From Burkholderiales bacterium (GTDB lineage: Bacteria; Pseudomonadota; Gammaproteobacteria; Burkholderiales; Eutrophovitaceae): 44,581 bases of DNA. The stretch spans positions 1 through 44,581 of the forward strand of contig DATMAN010000098.1 in NCBI GenBank assembly GCA_035560005.1, written 5' to 3'. Shown here piece by piece: positions 17,340-26,313 of this stretch. The notes beneath the pieces were generated by a model. That model was not told the DNA's origin. It saw only the letters and a list, made by a program, of their open reading frames with translations, and did not search any database. The position numbers and the translations under genes were made by a program. Every line of letters begins with the position of its first letter. Positions within the stretch are counted from its first letter, which is position 1.

Positions 17340-17526
17340 TCGCGCCGCGCGCCGCGGCGAGCCTGCGTGCCAGACACTCGGGGCAGAGACACCCGGGGAG
17401 ATTCGGGTCTGCTTGCGCGAGGGGCGCAAAGCCCGTGGCGCACCAGCAGGGGTGCAAGCCGTGCATCCCGCAACGGAATTCGCGGCCGCACTGCGCGCAC
17501 CGGTCCTGTTCGCTGGTTTCAGCCAT
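17332..17526 (-). CDS. cysteine-rich CWC family protein
   Basis: A small protein of 64 residues with nine cysteines: CAQCGREFRCG, then HPCWCATG, and finally GCLCPECLARRL. This matches the cysteine-rich CWC family, a short presumed metal-binding protein with no assigned function. It starts eight bases inside the 3' end of the upstream gdt1-like gene (ATG 17524-17526, gdt1 TGA 17519-17521), so the two are coupled. It is convergent with usp, and the two genes overlap by eight bases. Confidence 0.85.
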   Translation of the reverse strand: MAETSEQDRCAQCGREFRCGMHGLHPCWCATGFAPLAQADPNLPGCLCPECLARRLAAARGAIT

Positions 17527-18088
17527 GCGAGAGGGCGCCGCTCAGAAGGGTGAGCGAGCCGAGCGCGACAAACAGGATCGAGGCGAGGATTCGCACCGAG
17601 CGCATCGGGATCTTGTGCGCCAGGTGCTCGCCGAGCCACACCGCGGGTGCGTTGGCGATGATCATGCCCAGGGTGGTGCCGACCACCACCGCCATCAACG
17701 CGTCGAAGCGTGCGGCAAGTGCAACGGTGGCGAGCTGGGTCTTGTCGCCCATCTCGACGAGGAAGAAGGCCACGAAGGCGGTCGAGAAAGCGCCTGCACC
17801 CTGCAGCGTCGGTGCATCGCTTTGCGTATCCGGGCGCAGGGCCCAGAGACCGAAGGCGATGAACGACAGCCCCACGAGCCAGGCGAGCGCGAACGGCGGC
17901 AGCCACTGGGCGATCAGTGCCCCGGCCCAGGCGGCAAGCGCGTGATTGAGCAGCGTCGCGCACAGGATGCCGCTCAGGATCGGCCAGGGACGGCGCAGCC
18001 GCGCGGAGAGGACAAAGGAGAGGAGCTGGGTCTTGTCGCCGATCTCGGCCACGCCGACCAGCACGGTCGAGGTCAGGAAGGCTTCCAT
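17519..18088 (-). CDS. Gdt1/TMEM165 (UPF0016) family cation transporter
   Basis: A protein of 189 residues with six membrane helices in two inverted halves, each with the family motif: VGVAEIGDKTQLLSF near residue 12 and VEMGDKTQLATVALAA near 105. In bacteria these proteins (MneA/MntX-like) export Mn2+. ATG 18088 is chosen because it begins MEAFLTSTVLVGVAEIG, the normal N-terminus; the frame continues upstream without sense. A near-identical copy of its first 20 codons lies 176 bases upstream. The downstream CWC gene overlaps its end. Confidence 0.92.
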   Translation of the reverse strand: MEAFLTSTVLVGVAEIGDKTQLLSFVLSARLRRPWPILSGILCATLLNHALAAWAGALIAQWLPPFALAWLVGLSFIAFGLWALRPDTQSDAPTLQGAGAFSTAFVAFFLVEMGDKTQLATVALAARFDALMAVVVGTTLGMIIANAPAVWLGEHLAHKIPMRSVRILASILFVALGSLTLLSGALSHG

Positions 18089-18095
18089 GTGGTCG
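18036..18095 (-). repeat. direct repeat, proximal copy (start of the Gdt1-like gene)
   Basis: 60-base unit covering the first codons of the Gdt1-like gene and seven bases upstream of its ATG. It matches 18212-18271 at 58 of 60 positions, with an uninterrupted identical run of 49 bases. Same orientation, 176-base period. Confidence 0.93.
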
Positions 18096-18445
18096 ATCCC
18101 TGGGCGGCGCCAAGACCGGGGTCTTGTGGCTTCGGCGTAACGCTGGCTGCGCAAGCGTTAGCCTGCGCCCAAACAAGCCGCTCGCGCGCGATGCGGCTGC
18201 GCGGCGTGTTTTCGCCGATCTCGGCCACGCCGACCAGCACGGTCGAGGTCAGGAAGGCTTTCACGTGGTCGCTCAGGACAAACATCGGCTGAGATGGCGA
18301 GCGCGGGTGGAGGCGGGGCAACGCGCCTGACAATGATGCCTGTACGGAGGTGGCAAGAAACGCTTCGGCCCGCAGCGGCCAAGGGCGTGCATTGTAGCCT
18401 TGTCTTGCCGGCGGGGAGACACGAGTACCATTTGGAGTTCGAGAG
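18089..18445. other. 357-base region between divergent Gdt1-like and ADH genes
   Basis: Besides the duplicated fragment, the region holds two inverted repeats in the spacer between the copies: GCCAAGACC opposite GGTCTTGTGGC-type bases near 18109-18131, and TAACGC...GCGTTA near 18138-18161. On the minus strand a TACAAT (-10-like) lies near 18393-18398. I found no intact gene and no recognisable riboswitch core. Confidence 0.5.
18212..18271 (-). repeat. direct repeat, distal copy: orphan 5' fragment of the Gdt1-like gene
   Basis: Duplicate of 18036-18095 with two substitutions, one of which turns the start ATG into GTG. On the minus strand it still reads V-K-AFLTSTVLVGVAEIGE, after which the frame departs from the family (ENTPRSRIARERL...) and stops within the real gene. 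It is a fragment, not a second transporter. Confidence 0.9.
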
Positions 18446-19432
18446 ATGATGTACGGTATGCAGCTGAGATGCCCGGGACAGCCGCTCGAGCGGCTGGAAC
18501 GTGCCGTTCCGGAGCCGGGCGTTGGTCAGGTCCTGGTCAGGGTGCGCGCCTGTGGCGTATGCCGCACCGACCTGCACCTGGTCGACGGCGAGCTGACCGG
18601 GGGCACGCTGCCCATGATCCCGGGTCACGAAATCGTCGGGACGGTGGCGGCCGTGGGCGCGGGCGTGGAGCGCTTCCGCGAGGGCGATCGCGTTGGCGTG
18701 CCGTGGCTGGGCTGGAGCTGCGGGAGTTGCCGCTACTGCAGGCGCGGGCAGGAAAACCTGTGCGACCATGCACGGTTCACCGGATTTCACATCGAAGGCG
18801 GCTACGCCGAGTATGCGCTTGCGGATGCCCGTTACTGTTTCCCCCTACCAGCGCAGTTCGACGATCTGCATGCCGCACCACTGCTGTGTGCCGGACTGAT
18901 CGGGTACCGAGCGCTCGCCAAGGCGGGCGACGCCCGGCGCCTCGGGATCTACGGGTTCGGTGCGGCGGCGCACATCGTGGCGCAACTGGCCCGCCACGAG
19001 GGCAGGGAGGTGTACGCGTTCACCCGTCCCGGCGACCGCGCTGCTCAGCAATTCGCCCGCGAGCTGGGCGCGGCATGGGCGGGCGATTCGGCGCAGCACC
19101 CCCCGGAACCGCTCGATGCCGCAATCATTTTCGCTCCTGTCGGAGCGCTGGTGCCGGCGGCGCTGCGTGCTACGGCGAAAGGGGGTCGAGTGATCTGTGC
19201 CGGCATCCACATGAGCGAGATCCCCGCGTTTCCCTACGATATCCTGTGGGGTGAACGGGATCTGGCTTCGGTGGCGAATCTCACACGCGCGGACGGCGAG
19301 GCGTTTCTGCGCATTGCACCGCGCGCAGGCGTGCACACGGAAATCGAGCCTCTGCCGCTTGTACAGGCCAACGAAGCATTGAGCAGGCTGCGGCGCGGCG
19401 AGGTCCGCGGCGCTTTCGTCCTGATTCCGTAG
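18446..19432 (+). CDS. zinc-dependent alcohol dehydrogenase family protein
   Basis: A protein of 328 residues of the medium-chain dehydrogenase family. It has the catalytic zinc site in ACGVCRTDLHLVDG and GHEIVG, and the four-cysteine structural zinc lobe CGSCRYCRRGQENLC. The nucleotide-binding loop GIYGFGAAAHIVAQLA follows near residue 175, and the end reads LRRGEVRGAFVLIP. Members of this AdhA-like branch oxidise primary alcohols or reduce aldehydes with NAD(P). It starts with two ATG codons (18446, 18449). It appears to be a single-gene unit facing the kinase gene. Confidence 0.92.
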   Translation: MMYGMQLRCPGQPLERLERAVPEPGVGQVLVRVRACGVCRTDLHLVDGELTGGTLPMIPGHEIVGTVAAVGAGVERFREGDRVGVPWLGWSCGSCRYCRRGQENLCDHARFTGFHIEGGYAEYALADARYCFPLPAQFDDLHAAPLLCAGLIGYRALAKAGDARRLGIYGFGAAAHIVAQLARHEGREVYAFTRPGDRAAQQFARELGAAWAGDSAQHPPEPLDAAIIFAPVGALVPAALRATAKGGRVICAGIHMSEIPAFPYDILWGERDLASVANLTRADGEAFLRIAPRAGVHTEIEPLPLVQANEALSRLRRGEVRGAFVLIP

Positions 19433-19472
19433 GGGAGCGCCGGTGCGCTTGCATCGAAGCGCCGCGCAGGCG

Positions 19473-20762
19473 TCAGTCGTTCCTGGCGGACAACCGGCTG
19501 TTGGCCCAGGTCAGCCGGTCGATCAGGATGCGCAGGAAAGCCTTGTTGATCTGCTTCTGCAGTCCATCGGAAGCCTGCCGCACCGCCTGCGCCTTGATCT
19601 CGATGACGGTGAGGCCGCTGGAGGCGGTGATGGTGGTCACCCGGCGCGCCCGCGTCTCCTCGAAGTAGAGCAGCTCCCCGAAACAATCTCCGCTGCGCAG
19701 CGTGTCGAGCAGCTTGCCGGCCTTGGTGACCCGGCATTCGCCTTCGACGATCACGTAGAAACTCTCGCCGACATCGCCTTCGGTGATGACCGTCTTCTCC
19801 GGTGGATGCCGCCGCCATGCGCCGAGGCGAAGGATCTCCCAGATCTCGATGTCGCGCAGGTCGCGGAAGAAAGCGAGCGACCTGATTGTGTTGAACTTCT
19901 CGGTCTCGCCGATCGCATCGGCCGGCAGCTCGAGATGACGGTAGGTCCGGGTCAGCGCACGGGAGAATTCGGCCCAGGACTGGAAGCGCTGCTTCAGGTC
20001 CTTAGCCATCGCCTTCCTCACCATGTCATCCAGTGCGGGGGGAAGATCCGCCCGGTGCAGCGAAGGGGGCGCCGCGTCGATGTGCACGATCTGGTACAGA
20101 AGGCTGGCCTTGTTCGAGGCCACGAACGGCAGCCTGCCGGTGAGCAGCTGGTACATCACCACGCCCAGCGAGTAGATGTCGGTCTGCGGTGTCAGCTCTC
20201 TTTCCAGCACCTGCTCGGGCGACATGTAGGCCGGCGACCCGATTCCCTGCAGCAGGGTGTGCTCGGCCGAGTCGAGCTTGGCCGCGCCGAAATCGCTGAT
20301 CTTGATCTCGTTGCCCGGCCCGAGCAGGATGTTGGCCGGCTTGATGTCCCGATGAATCACTCCGTGGCGTTGCGCGAAATCCAGCGCCAGGCTGCATTTG
20401 AAGGCGATTTCGACGACGCGCTCGATCGGCATCAGGCGCGAGATGTCGCAGTAGTGTTCGAGCGTGGGGCCCTCGACGTACTCCATGACGATGTAGCTGT
20501 ACTCGTCGGTGGCATCCGCGTCGTAGATCTGCATGATGTGCGGATGCATCAGCCTGCCCACCAAGGCCGCCTCGTTGAGGAACGCCCGGTCGAAGCGCCG
20601 GCGCGTATCGGTGTCGGCTTCCGGTTCCGCGCGGACGACCTTGATCGCCACGTCGCGGTTGGCGAAGGGATCGCGTCCGAGGTACACGCGCGAGGTAGCT
20701 CCCCGGGCGAGTTCCCTGACGACGGGATACTTGCCGATGCGGGCGGGAAGGGCCTCGCTCAT
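19473..20762 (-). CDS. Ser/Thr protein kinase with C-terminal cyclic-nucleotide-binding domain (copy 2)
   Basis: A soluble protein of 429 residues with the same architecture as the kinase at 5907-7202. The kinase domain (about 9-275) has ARGATSRVYLG, VAIK with Lys41, HRDIKPANILL from 137, DFG at 157-159 and GSPAYMSPEQ. The cNMP-binding domain (about 290-400) has GDCFGELLYFEE and RARRVTTI where the phosphate-binding cassette should be. Catalytic residues are complete. Both proteins share an unusual KAGKLL/KQGKLL strand and end in a helical Leu-rich tail. It begins 16 bases after the GST stop, so the GST and kinase are probably one operon. It shares no close neighbours with copy 1. Confidence 0.92.
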   Translation of the reverse strand: MSEALPARIGKYPVVRELARGATSRVYLGRDPFANRDVAIKVVRAEPEADTDTRRRFDRAFLNEAALVGRLMHPHIMQIYDADATDEYSYIVMEYVEGPTLEHYCDISRLMPIERVVEIAFKCSLALDFAQRHGVIHRDIKPANILLGPGNEIKISDFGAAKLDSAEHTLLQGIGSPAYMSPEQVLERELTPQTDIYSLGVVMYQLLTGRLPFVASNKASLLYQIVHIDAAPPSLHRADLPPALDDMVRKAMAKDLKQRFQSWAEFSRALTRTYRHLELPADAIGETEKFNTIRSLAFFRDLRDIEIWEILRLGAWRRHPPEKTVITEGDVGESFYVIVEGECRVTKAGKLLDTLRSGDCFGELLYFEETRARRVTTITASSGLTVIEIKAQAVRQASDGLQKQINKAFLRILIDRLTWANSRLSARND

Positions 20763-20778
20763 CTTGCCCTGCGCGGAG

Positions 20779-21435
20779 CTACTTCAGGGAAGGGATCTTC
20801 ATCCCGCGCTGGACCGCAGTGCGGGCGCCGATCGCTTCGAACCAGCGCTTTACGTGGGGAAAATCGCCGAGATCGACCTTGTGCCACTCGTGGCGCGCCA
20901 CCCAGGGGAAGGTCGCGATGTCGGCGATCGAGTATTCCGGTGCCAGGAATTCGCTGCTGGCCAGATGCCGGTTGAGCACGCCATAGAGCCGCCGCGTCTC
21001 CTTGATGTAGCGTTCGATGGCATAAGGCACGGGCGCGGGCGCCGCGCGCAGGAAATGATGCACCTGGCCGAACATCGGGCCGATCCCGCCCATCTGAAAC
21101 ATCAACCACTGCAACGCCTGGTAGCGCCCCGTGGCGGAGGCGGGCAGCAGCCGGCCGGCTTTCTCGGCGAGGTAGATCAGGATCGCACCCGACTCGAACA
21201 ACGAGAACGGTCTGCCCTCCGGTCCTTCGCTGTCGACGATCGCCGGGATCTTGCTGTTGGGGCTGATGGCGACGAACTCGGGCCTGAACTGTTCGCCTTT
21301 GCCGATGTCGACCGGATGCACCGTGTAGGCAAGCCCCAGCTCCTCGAGCATGATGGACACCTTGCGCCCGTTGGGCGTGCTCCAGGTGTACAGATCGATC
21401 AAACCCTGCTCCGAGGCGATTGCACTGCGCGGCAT
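20779..21435 (-). CDS. glutathione S-transferase, YfcG/Ure2p-like (Nu class)
   Basis: A cytosolic protein of 218 residues. The thioredoxin domain begins IDLYTWSTPNGRKVSIMLEELGL, with the Thr-Pro-Asn-Gly active-site turn of Nu-class enzymes. It continues with NSKIPAIVD and the LFESGAILIYLAEK glutathione site. The helical domain contains QWLMFQMGGIGPMFGQVHHF, diagnostic for the YfcG/YghU group, which have disulfide-reductase activity with glutathione. Upstream of the second kinase on the same strand. Confidence 0.92.
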   Translation of the reverse strand: MPRSAIASEQGLIDLYTWSTPNGRKVSIMLEELGLAYTVHPVDIGKGEQFRPEFVAISPNSKIPAIVDSEGPEGRPFSLFESGAILIYLAEKAGRLLPASATGRYQALQWLMFQMGGIGPMFGQVHHFLRAAPAPVPYAIERYIKETRRLYGVLNRHLASSEFLAPEYSIADIATFPWVARHEWHKVDLGDFPHVKRWFEAIGARTAVQRGMKIPSLK

Positions 21436-21463
21436 TCTAAAGGAAACACCCGCGGCCCCCGGC

Positions 21464-21490
21464 TATAATCCGCGCGGACTGACCGGGGAG
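21464..21490 (+). promoter_or_regulatory. -10 box and ribosome-binding site of the DUF2905 gene
   Basis: A perfect TATAAT at 21464-21469, and GGGGAG at 21485-21490 placed seven bases before the TTG start codon. No good -35 box is seen. The Shine-Dalgarno match decides the TTG start of the small gene. Confidence 0.55.
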
Positions 21491-21496
21491 AAGACA

Positions 21497-21694
21497 TTGC
21501 TCAAATGGTTGTTGACGATACTGCTCGCGGTGCTGGTGTTGGGCGCGTTTACACCCTGGCTGAGGCGGCTGGGCGTCAGGCGTATGCCGGGTGATGTCGA
21601 AATCGAGCGCGCCGGACGCCGCTACTTCTTCCCGTTCGGATCCACGCTGTTGTTCTCGCTCGTCGCGATCCTGATCTACTGGACGCTGCGCTAG
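21497..21694 (+). CDS. DUF2905 family small membrane protein
   Basis: A protein of 65 residues with two membrane helices (about 2-17 and 44-62). Between them is RLGVRRMPGDVEIERAGRRYFFPFGSTLL, the signature of DUF2905, a widespread short inner-membrane family of unknown function. The start is TTG at 21497 with a good ribosome-binding site; earlier codons of the frame overlap the GST promoter region. Convergent with cca. Confidence 0.87.
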   Translation: MLKWLLTILLAVLVLGAFTPWLRRLGVRRMPGDVEIERAGRRYFFPFGSTLLFSLVAILIYWTLR

Positions 21695-21752
21695 AAGAAA
21701 CGCGGCGCGGACGCTATGCGGATCCGACGGGCTGCCGCGTGATTCCCGCGCC

Positions 21753-22985
21753 TCAGCGCGGGGGCGCCTTGCGCTTGCCAGCCAGCGCCTGGGTTACGGC
21801 AGCGAGGCGGGCCGCCTCGATGCGTCGCGGCAGGTCCTGGCGCTCGACAGCAGCGTTGGCAAGCGCGCCGGCGTCCACTGCGCGCGCGGCCGCAGCGGCC
21901 GCGCGCAGTACCTCGGCCTGCGGATAGGGCTGCGACTCGAACCCGGCCCGTCCCCGCCAGTCGTACTCGCACGCGGCCAGCAGTTCCTCGAAGCGCTGCG
22001 GCCGGCGCAGTGCGTCCACCGTGCACAGCAGCCGCAGCACGGTTGCCGGACGCAGTTCCTGAGCGCGGTGAATGTCGCCGTGATGGCGGGCGGCCAGCAC
22101 GGCAAGCTCGCGGCACTCGCCGGGCACGCGCAGGCGTTCGCAGACCTGCATCACGAGTTCGACGCCGCGCACCTCGTGGTCACGGTGTCCGGGCAGTTGC
22201 TCCGGCGCAGTCACGCCCTTGCCCAGGTCATGCACGAGTACCGCAAAGCGAACCGGTAAAGAGGCCCTGTGGCGCGCGGCGCAATCCACCGCCATCATGA
22301 CGTGAATCCCGCTGTCGATCTCGGGGTGATAGTCGGCGCGCTGCGGTACGCCGAACAGCCGGTCCAACTCCGGCAGGATCCTCGCCAGGGCGCCGCAGCC
22401 GCGCAGCACCTCGAACATGCGCGATGGAGTGTTCTCCATCAGGCCCCGCGAAAGTTCCTGCCACACGCGCTCCGGTACCAGGTGATCGATTTCACCGTTG
22501 GCCACCATCTCGCGCATCAGCACAGCGGTTTCAGGCGCGATGGCGAAGCCGAACCGTGCAGCGAAGCGCGCCACCCTGAGGACGCGCACCGGGTCCTCGA
22601 CGAAAGCGGGGCTCACATGACGCAGAATTCCGGCGCGCAGGTCGCGTACGCCGCCGAAGGGATCGACGATTTCGCCGTCTTCGCCGAGAGCGATCGCGTT
22701 GATCGTAAGGTCGCGCCGAGCCAGGTCCTGCTCGAGGGTGACTTCCGGCGCTGCGTAGACCTCGAAACCCTTGTAACCGCGTCCCTTCTTGCGCTCGGTG
22801 CGCGCCAGCGCGTATTCCTCGTGCGTCACTGGATGCAGGAACACCGGAAAGTCCTTGCCGACCGGCCGATAGCCCAGTTGCTCCATCTGCTCGGGCGTTG
22901 CACCGACCACGACGTAGTCCTGATCCTTTACCGGCAGGCCGAGCAGCCGGTCGCGCACCGCCCCGCCGACCGCGTAGATCTTCAT
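21753..22985 (-). CDS. cca: multifunctional CCA tRNA nucleotidyltransferase
   Basis: A 410-residue class II CCA-adding enzyme that builds or repairs the tRNA 3' CCA end. It starts [16 protein letters not shown], has the metal-binding DxD in [20 protein letters not shown] and RFAARFGF, and carries a C-terminal HD phosphohydrolase domain (HDLGKG, then RHHGDIHRA) as in the long bacterial form with phosphatase and 2',3'-cyclic phosphodiesterase activity. The start ATG overlaps the stop of the truncated GST gene as ATGA. A GC-rich 7-bp hairpin (21745-21762) spans its stop codon. Confidence 0.95.
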   Translation of the reverse strand: MKIYAVGGAVRDRLLGLPVKDQDYVVVGATPEQMEQLGYRPVGKDFPVFLHPVTHEEYALARTERKKGRGYKGFEVYAAPEVTLEQDLARRDLTINAIALGEDGEIVDPFGGVRDLRAGILRHVSPAFVEDPVRVLRVARFAARFGFAIAPETAVLMREMVANGEIDHLVPERVWQELSRGLMENTPSRMFEVLRGCGALARILPELDRLFGVPQRADYHPEIDSGIHVMMAVDCAARHRASLPVRFAVLVHDLGKGVTAPEQLPGHRDHEVRGVELVMQVCERLRVPGECRELAVLAARHHGDIHRAQELRPATVLRLLCTVDALRRPQRFEELLAACEYDWRGRAGFESQPYPQAEVLRAAAAAARAVDAGALANAAVERQDLPRRIEAARLAAVTQALAGKRKAPPR

Positions 22986-23215
22986 GGCGCGTACTCGGCG
23001 GTCGCCAGCGCGTCCTGCACGCGGACCTCGCGGTCGATGAGCGCTTGCACCTCGCCGCAGGGCGAGCAAGCGGCAATGTGCCCGTTCGACCGTTCGGCGT
23101 AGAGCGGCAGCCGCGCTTCCTCGAAGTCGATGCCGGCACGGCGCATCAACAACCGGGGGCGCAGCGACCATGGCGTGTACGCCTTCTTGCCGATGACGCA
23201 CGTGGGTCGGGTCAC
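22982..23215 (-). pseudogene. truncated glutathione S-transferase (N-terminal domain only)
   Basis: The frame encodes 77 residues: the N-terminal thioredoxin half of a GST ([34 protein letters not shown], then [18 protein letters not shown]), and then stops where the roughly 140-residue helical domain should begin. Full-length GSTs of this type often precede cca in Betaproteobacteria. Both ends are tightly coupled: the GTG start overlaps the stop of the ndufa9-like gene and the stop overlaps the cca start. It may be a remnant kept for translational coupling, or a real one-domain protein. It is listed as a pseudogene with that caveat. Confidence 0.72.
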
Positions 23216-24180
23216 CGGATTTCTTTCTGGCGGCGGGCGCGCAGCCGAAGCTGATTCAGCCGCGCCTTGGGTCCATGCTGGGCCAGATAGGTGGGCGCGA
23301 CCGCTTCGAGCGGAGTCGGCTCCAGGCCGAATGCCGCCGGGAAAGCGCAGTCACAGACGTTGTCAACCTTCATCGAGGCGAGGTTGTCGCGCGTCATCAG
23401 CTTGACTGGCATCCACTCCATGCCCCATGCCTGCAGGTAGGAGAGGGTTTCGTTCAGACCGATCACCCAGCGTCGCCGTCGCGTCACCTGCAGCACGTAC
23501 TCCACCAGTTGGCGCAGCGTGTAGACCTTGGGGCCGCACAGGTCATAGGCCTGGCCGAAGGTTTCGCTGTCGGTGATGGCCCCGACGATGGCGGCGGCGA
23601 CGTCTTCCACCCACACCGGCTGGAAACGCGCGTTCGGGCAGGCGAGCGGGAGCACCGGCGCCCAGCGGGCGAGTTGCGCGAACAGAGTGAGGAAGCTGTC
23701 TCCCCGGCCGAAGATGACCGACGGCCGGAAGATCGTGGTGCGGATGCCGCTGGCTTCGGCAACGCGCACCTGCTGTTCGCCGCCCGCCTTGCTGCGCAAA
23801 TATTCGCTCGGCGCGTTGTGAGCCGCCTTGAGCGCAGACATGTGGATCAGCCTTTTCACGCCCTGCGCACGGCAGGCATCGACGATGCGACGTGGCAATT
23901 CGGTATGCACGCGAGTGAAATCGCCCGGACGCTCCTCGTGCAGGATGCCGACGAGGTTGATCACGGCATCGCAGCCCGCCACCAGCCGCGCCAGCGTCTG
24001 CGGTTCGTGCACGCTGGCCTCGATCACGTCGACAGTGGGCAGGATGATCAGCTCCTGCTTGACGCGTTCCAGACGACGCGTCGGCACGCGAGTCCGGATT
24101 GCGCGTCGCGTGAGCAGGTGGGCGATATGGCGCCCGACAAAGCCCGAGCCCCCGATCACGCAGACCGTTTGCAGGTTCAC
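23212..24180 (-). CDS. complex I NDUFA9-like atypical SDR protein
   Basis: A protein of 322 residues from the chosen start. It is an atypical short-chain dehydrogenase with the NAD(P)-binding [17 protein letters not shown] at the N-terminus, [15 protein letters not shown], an [19 protein letters not shown] active-site-like region, and [18 protein letters not shown]. This family is related to the mitochondrial NDUFA9 subunit and is common as a free-standing gene in proteobacteria; its function is uncertain. GTG 24180 is preferred because it gives the usual short lead before the Rossmann strand; GTG 24195 is an alternative. The stop overlaps the truncated GST. Confidence 0.9.
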   Translation of the reverse strand: MNLQTVCVIGGSGFVGRHIAHLLTRRAIRTRVPTRRLERVKQELIILPTVDVIEASVHEPQTLARLVAGCDAVINLVGILHEERPGDFTRVHTELPRRIVDACRAQGVKRLIHMSALKAAHNAPSEYLRSKAGGEQQVRVAEASGIRTTIFRPSVIFGRGDSFLTLFAQLARWAPVLPLACPNARFQPVWVEDVAAAIVGAITDSETFGQAYDLCGPKVYTLRQLVEYVLQVTRRRRWVIGLNETLSYLQAWGMEWMPVKLMTRDNLASMKVDNVCDCAFPAAFGLEPTPLEAVAPTYLAQHGPKARLNQLRLRARRQKEIR

Positions 24181-24329
24181 GGGGATCGCCCCCACGGATC
24201 GACGATGAGACGCAACGTCTGCGGGTTCATGTCCTGTGCGCTTCGAGCTTCGAGGTGGCGGCAGCGGGCGCGCACGCCTCGCGCCACGCCGATGCGGCGT
24301 GCGTGGATCGCACGCGGGGAATTATAGGG

Positions 24330-26237
24330 TCAGTTGTTCTGGGTCGGGCGGGGTGGCACCACACCCAGGCGCTCGCGCAGGCTCAACATCGTGTGGCGGA
24401 ACAACCGCGCATAGTAAGCGGTGTTGCTCATCACGTTCTTGACGTAGTTGCGCGTTTCCGGGAACGGGATCGTCTCGGCGTAGACCGCGCCTTCCAGCGG
24501 CTGCGGCGCGCGCCATTGCACCGCGCGGCGCAAACCCGCGTTGTATGCCGCGGAGGCAAGCACCGGCTGGTTGTCCAGCGCATCGAGCATCTGGCGAAGA
24601 TAGTAGGTGCCCAGCGTCAGGTTGGTGTCGACCCCGTCGACCAGCACGGAGTGATGGCCCTTCAGCCCCAGCCGCTTCGCCACCCAGCGGGCGGTGGAAG
24701 GCATGATCTGCATCAACCCGCCGGCGCCGGCCGTGGAGCGGGCGGTGGTGACGAAACGGCTTTCCTGCCGGATCAGGCCGTAGACCCAGGCTTCGTCGAG
24801 GTCGAGCGGCGCGGTGTATTCGTGCATGATGTCGCGGTAGGGGGCCGGGAAGCGCAAGCCGAAGTTGTGCAGCATCTCGGTGCGCTCCGCCGTATGGATG
24901 GCGCGTTCATACCATTCGTTGCGCTGCGCCAGTTCGGCCGCCGCCAGCAGTTCCTTGTCGCCGAAAACACGGATGGTCCACTGCCACTCCAGCGCGCCTT
25001 CGTAACGCAGCCCCGCGCGATAGAGCGCGAGCGCGCGCTGCAGGCCAGGATTGCGGGCGATCGCCTCGACCTCTGCTTCTTCCGGCCGGTAGGTCTCGGG
25101 CGCGACGCTGATCGCGGTGCCCAGATCCTCGGCCGCGAGCTGACCGTAGAAGTTGAATTCGTTCGACAGCCGCGCGAGCAAGGCGTTGGCCTCTCGTTGC
25201 TGACCAAGCATCGACAGCGCCCTCGCCTTCCAGTAACGCCACCCCGGCGCCATGCGCTCCCGCGGAGTCATCGCGTCGACCGCATCGATCACTGCGAGCC
25301 AGTCCGCGGCGCGCAGCGCGGCGCGCGCTTTCCACGCGAGCTGTGTATCGTTCAGTTGCGCGTCGCGGGCGCGCTTGAACCAGGCCAGTGCTTCGGGGTG
25401 ATGCGTCCAGGCCGCCGCCATCGCCACCTGCCCCCAGGCGTAGTCGCGCAGCTCTTCGGGCAGCGAGCTCTCCAGTGCCTGCAGGCGCCGCGCGGCGAGC
25501 TGCGGCCAGTTTTCCGCCGCCTTGTAGAGCGCGTAGATGGCGAGTTCCTGCTGTGCGCGGTTGTTCAGCGGCAGGGACAGCCGCTCCAGATACCGCTGTG
25601 GCCTGCGCGCGATCGAATCGAACAGCTGCGGATCGGGACGCTGCGCGGCCGGCAGGTACGCGATCGCCGCCTTGGCCGCCGTCCGGTTGCCTGCTTCCAG
25701 CGCCAGCCGGACCCTCACCCAGACGTCCTCGGCGTCCATCAGATCGCGATCGAACAGCGCGCGGAACAATGTCTCGCAGCTTCCCGGCTGCACGTCCGCG
25801 CTTACCCACTGGGCACGAGCAGAGGAGAGCGCTTCGGGTTCCCCCAGCGCGATGCGCGCCTGGATGGCGTAACAAGTCAGTTCGGGTTCATCGACTTCCA
25901 GCCGGCGATGCTCGTCCAGGTAGGCCTGCCACGCCTGGCGTCGTGCCAGCAGCCGCAGCCAGTCGGCGCGCAGCCGATCCCCGATCAGCATGCCGTCCTG
26001 CTCGGCCAGGAAGTCCCGGACCGATTCGGCCGGCACCACGTCGAGCCGCATGCGCAGTTGCCAGTAGCGCACGTACGGCTGCAGCACGTGGCCCTCGAGC
26101 GCGGGCGCGAGCCGATCCAGTCTTGCCGCATCGCCGCGCTGGAAAGCGTCGCGGGCTTCGAGAAAATTCTTCTCCTGGTCAGCCGCATTCGCGCCGACCG
26201 CAACAAGAACGCCCACGCAGGCGAGAAACTTCCTCAC
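24330..26237 (-). CDS. slt: soluble lytic murein transglycosylase
   Basis: A periplasmic protein of 635 residues that cleaves peptidoglycan to 1,6-anhydromuropeptides. A signal peptide ends near residue 19 (AVGANA). A long superhelical region (about 25-470) is built of alpha-helical pairs. The C-terminal catalytic domain has the Glu492 in LIRQESRF, AGAGGLMQIMPSTARWVAK and ASAAYNAGLRRAVQW. The start is GTG 26237 with AGGGAAA about ten bases before; the frame runs further upstream only as noise. Length matches Slt70. Confidence 0.94.
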   Translation of the reverse strand: MRKFLACVGVLVAVGANAADQEKNFLEARDAFQRGDAARLDRLAPALEGHVLQPYVRYWQLRMRLDVVPAESVRDFLAEQDGMLIGDRLRADWLRLLARRQAWQAYLDEHRRLEVDEPELTCYAIQARIALGEPEALSSARAQWVSADVQPGSCETLFRALFDRDLMDAEDVWVRVRLALEAGNRTAAKAAIAYLPAAQRPDPQLFDSIARRPQRYLERLSLPLNNRAQQELAIYALYKAAENWPQLAARRLQALESSLPEELRDYAWGQVAMAAAWTHHPEALAWFKRARDAQLNDTQLAWKARAALRAADWLAVIDAVDAMTPRERMAPGWRYWKARALSMLGQQREANALLARLSNEFNFYGQLAAEDLGTAISVAPETYRPEEAEVEAIARNPGLQRALALYRAGLRYEGALEWQWTIRVFGDKELLAAAELAQRNEWYERAIHTAERTEMLHNFGLRFPAPYRDIMHEYTAPLDLDEAWVYGLIRQESRFVTTARSTAGAGGLMQIMPSTARWVAKRLGLKGHHSVLVDGVDTNLTLGTYYLRQMLDALDNQPVLASAAYNAGLRRAVQWRAPQPLEGAVYAETIPFPETRNYVKNVMSNTAYYARLFRHTMLSLRERLGVVPPRPTQNN

Positions 26238-26313
26238 TTGCAGATTTCCCTGTACCGCTTTGATGGACCGGGGCGGGATTATAGAGTTGCCTCGGACCAG
26301 AACCCAGCACAAA

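Noticed and set aside
18089..18445. yybP-ykoY manganese riboswitch upstream of the Gdt1-like gene (also sought before terC)
   Set aside because: The conserved GGGGAGUAG core and paired partner were not found in either leader.
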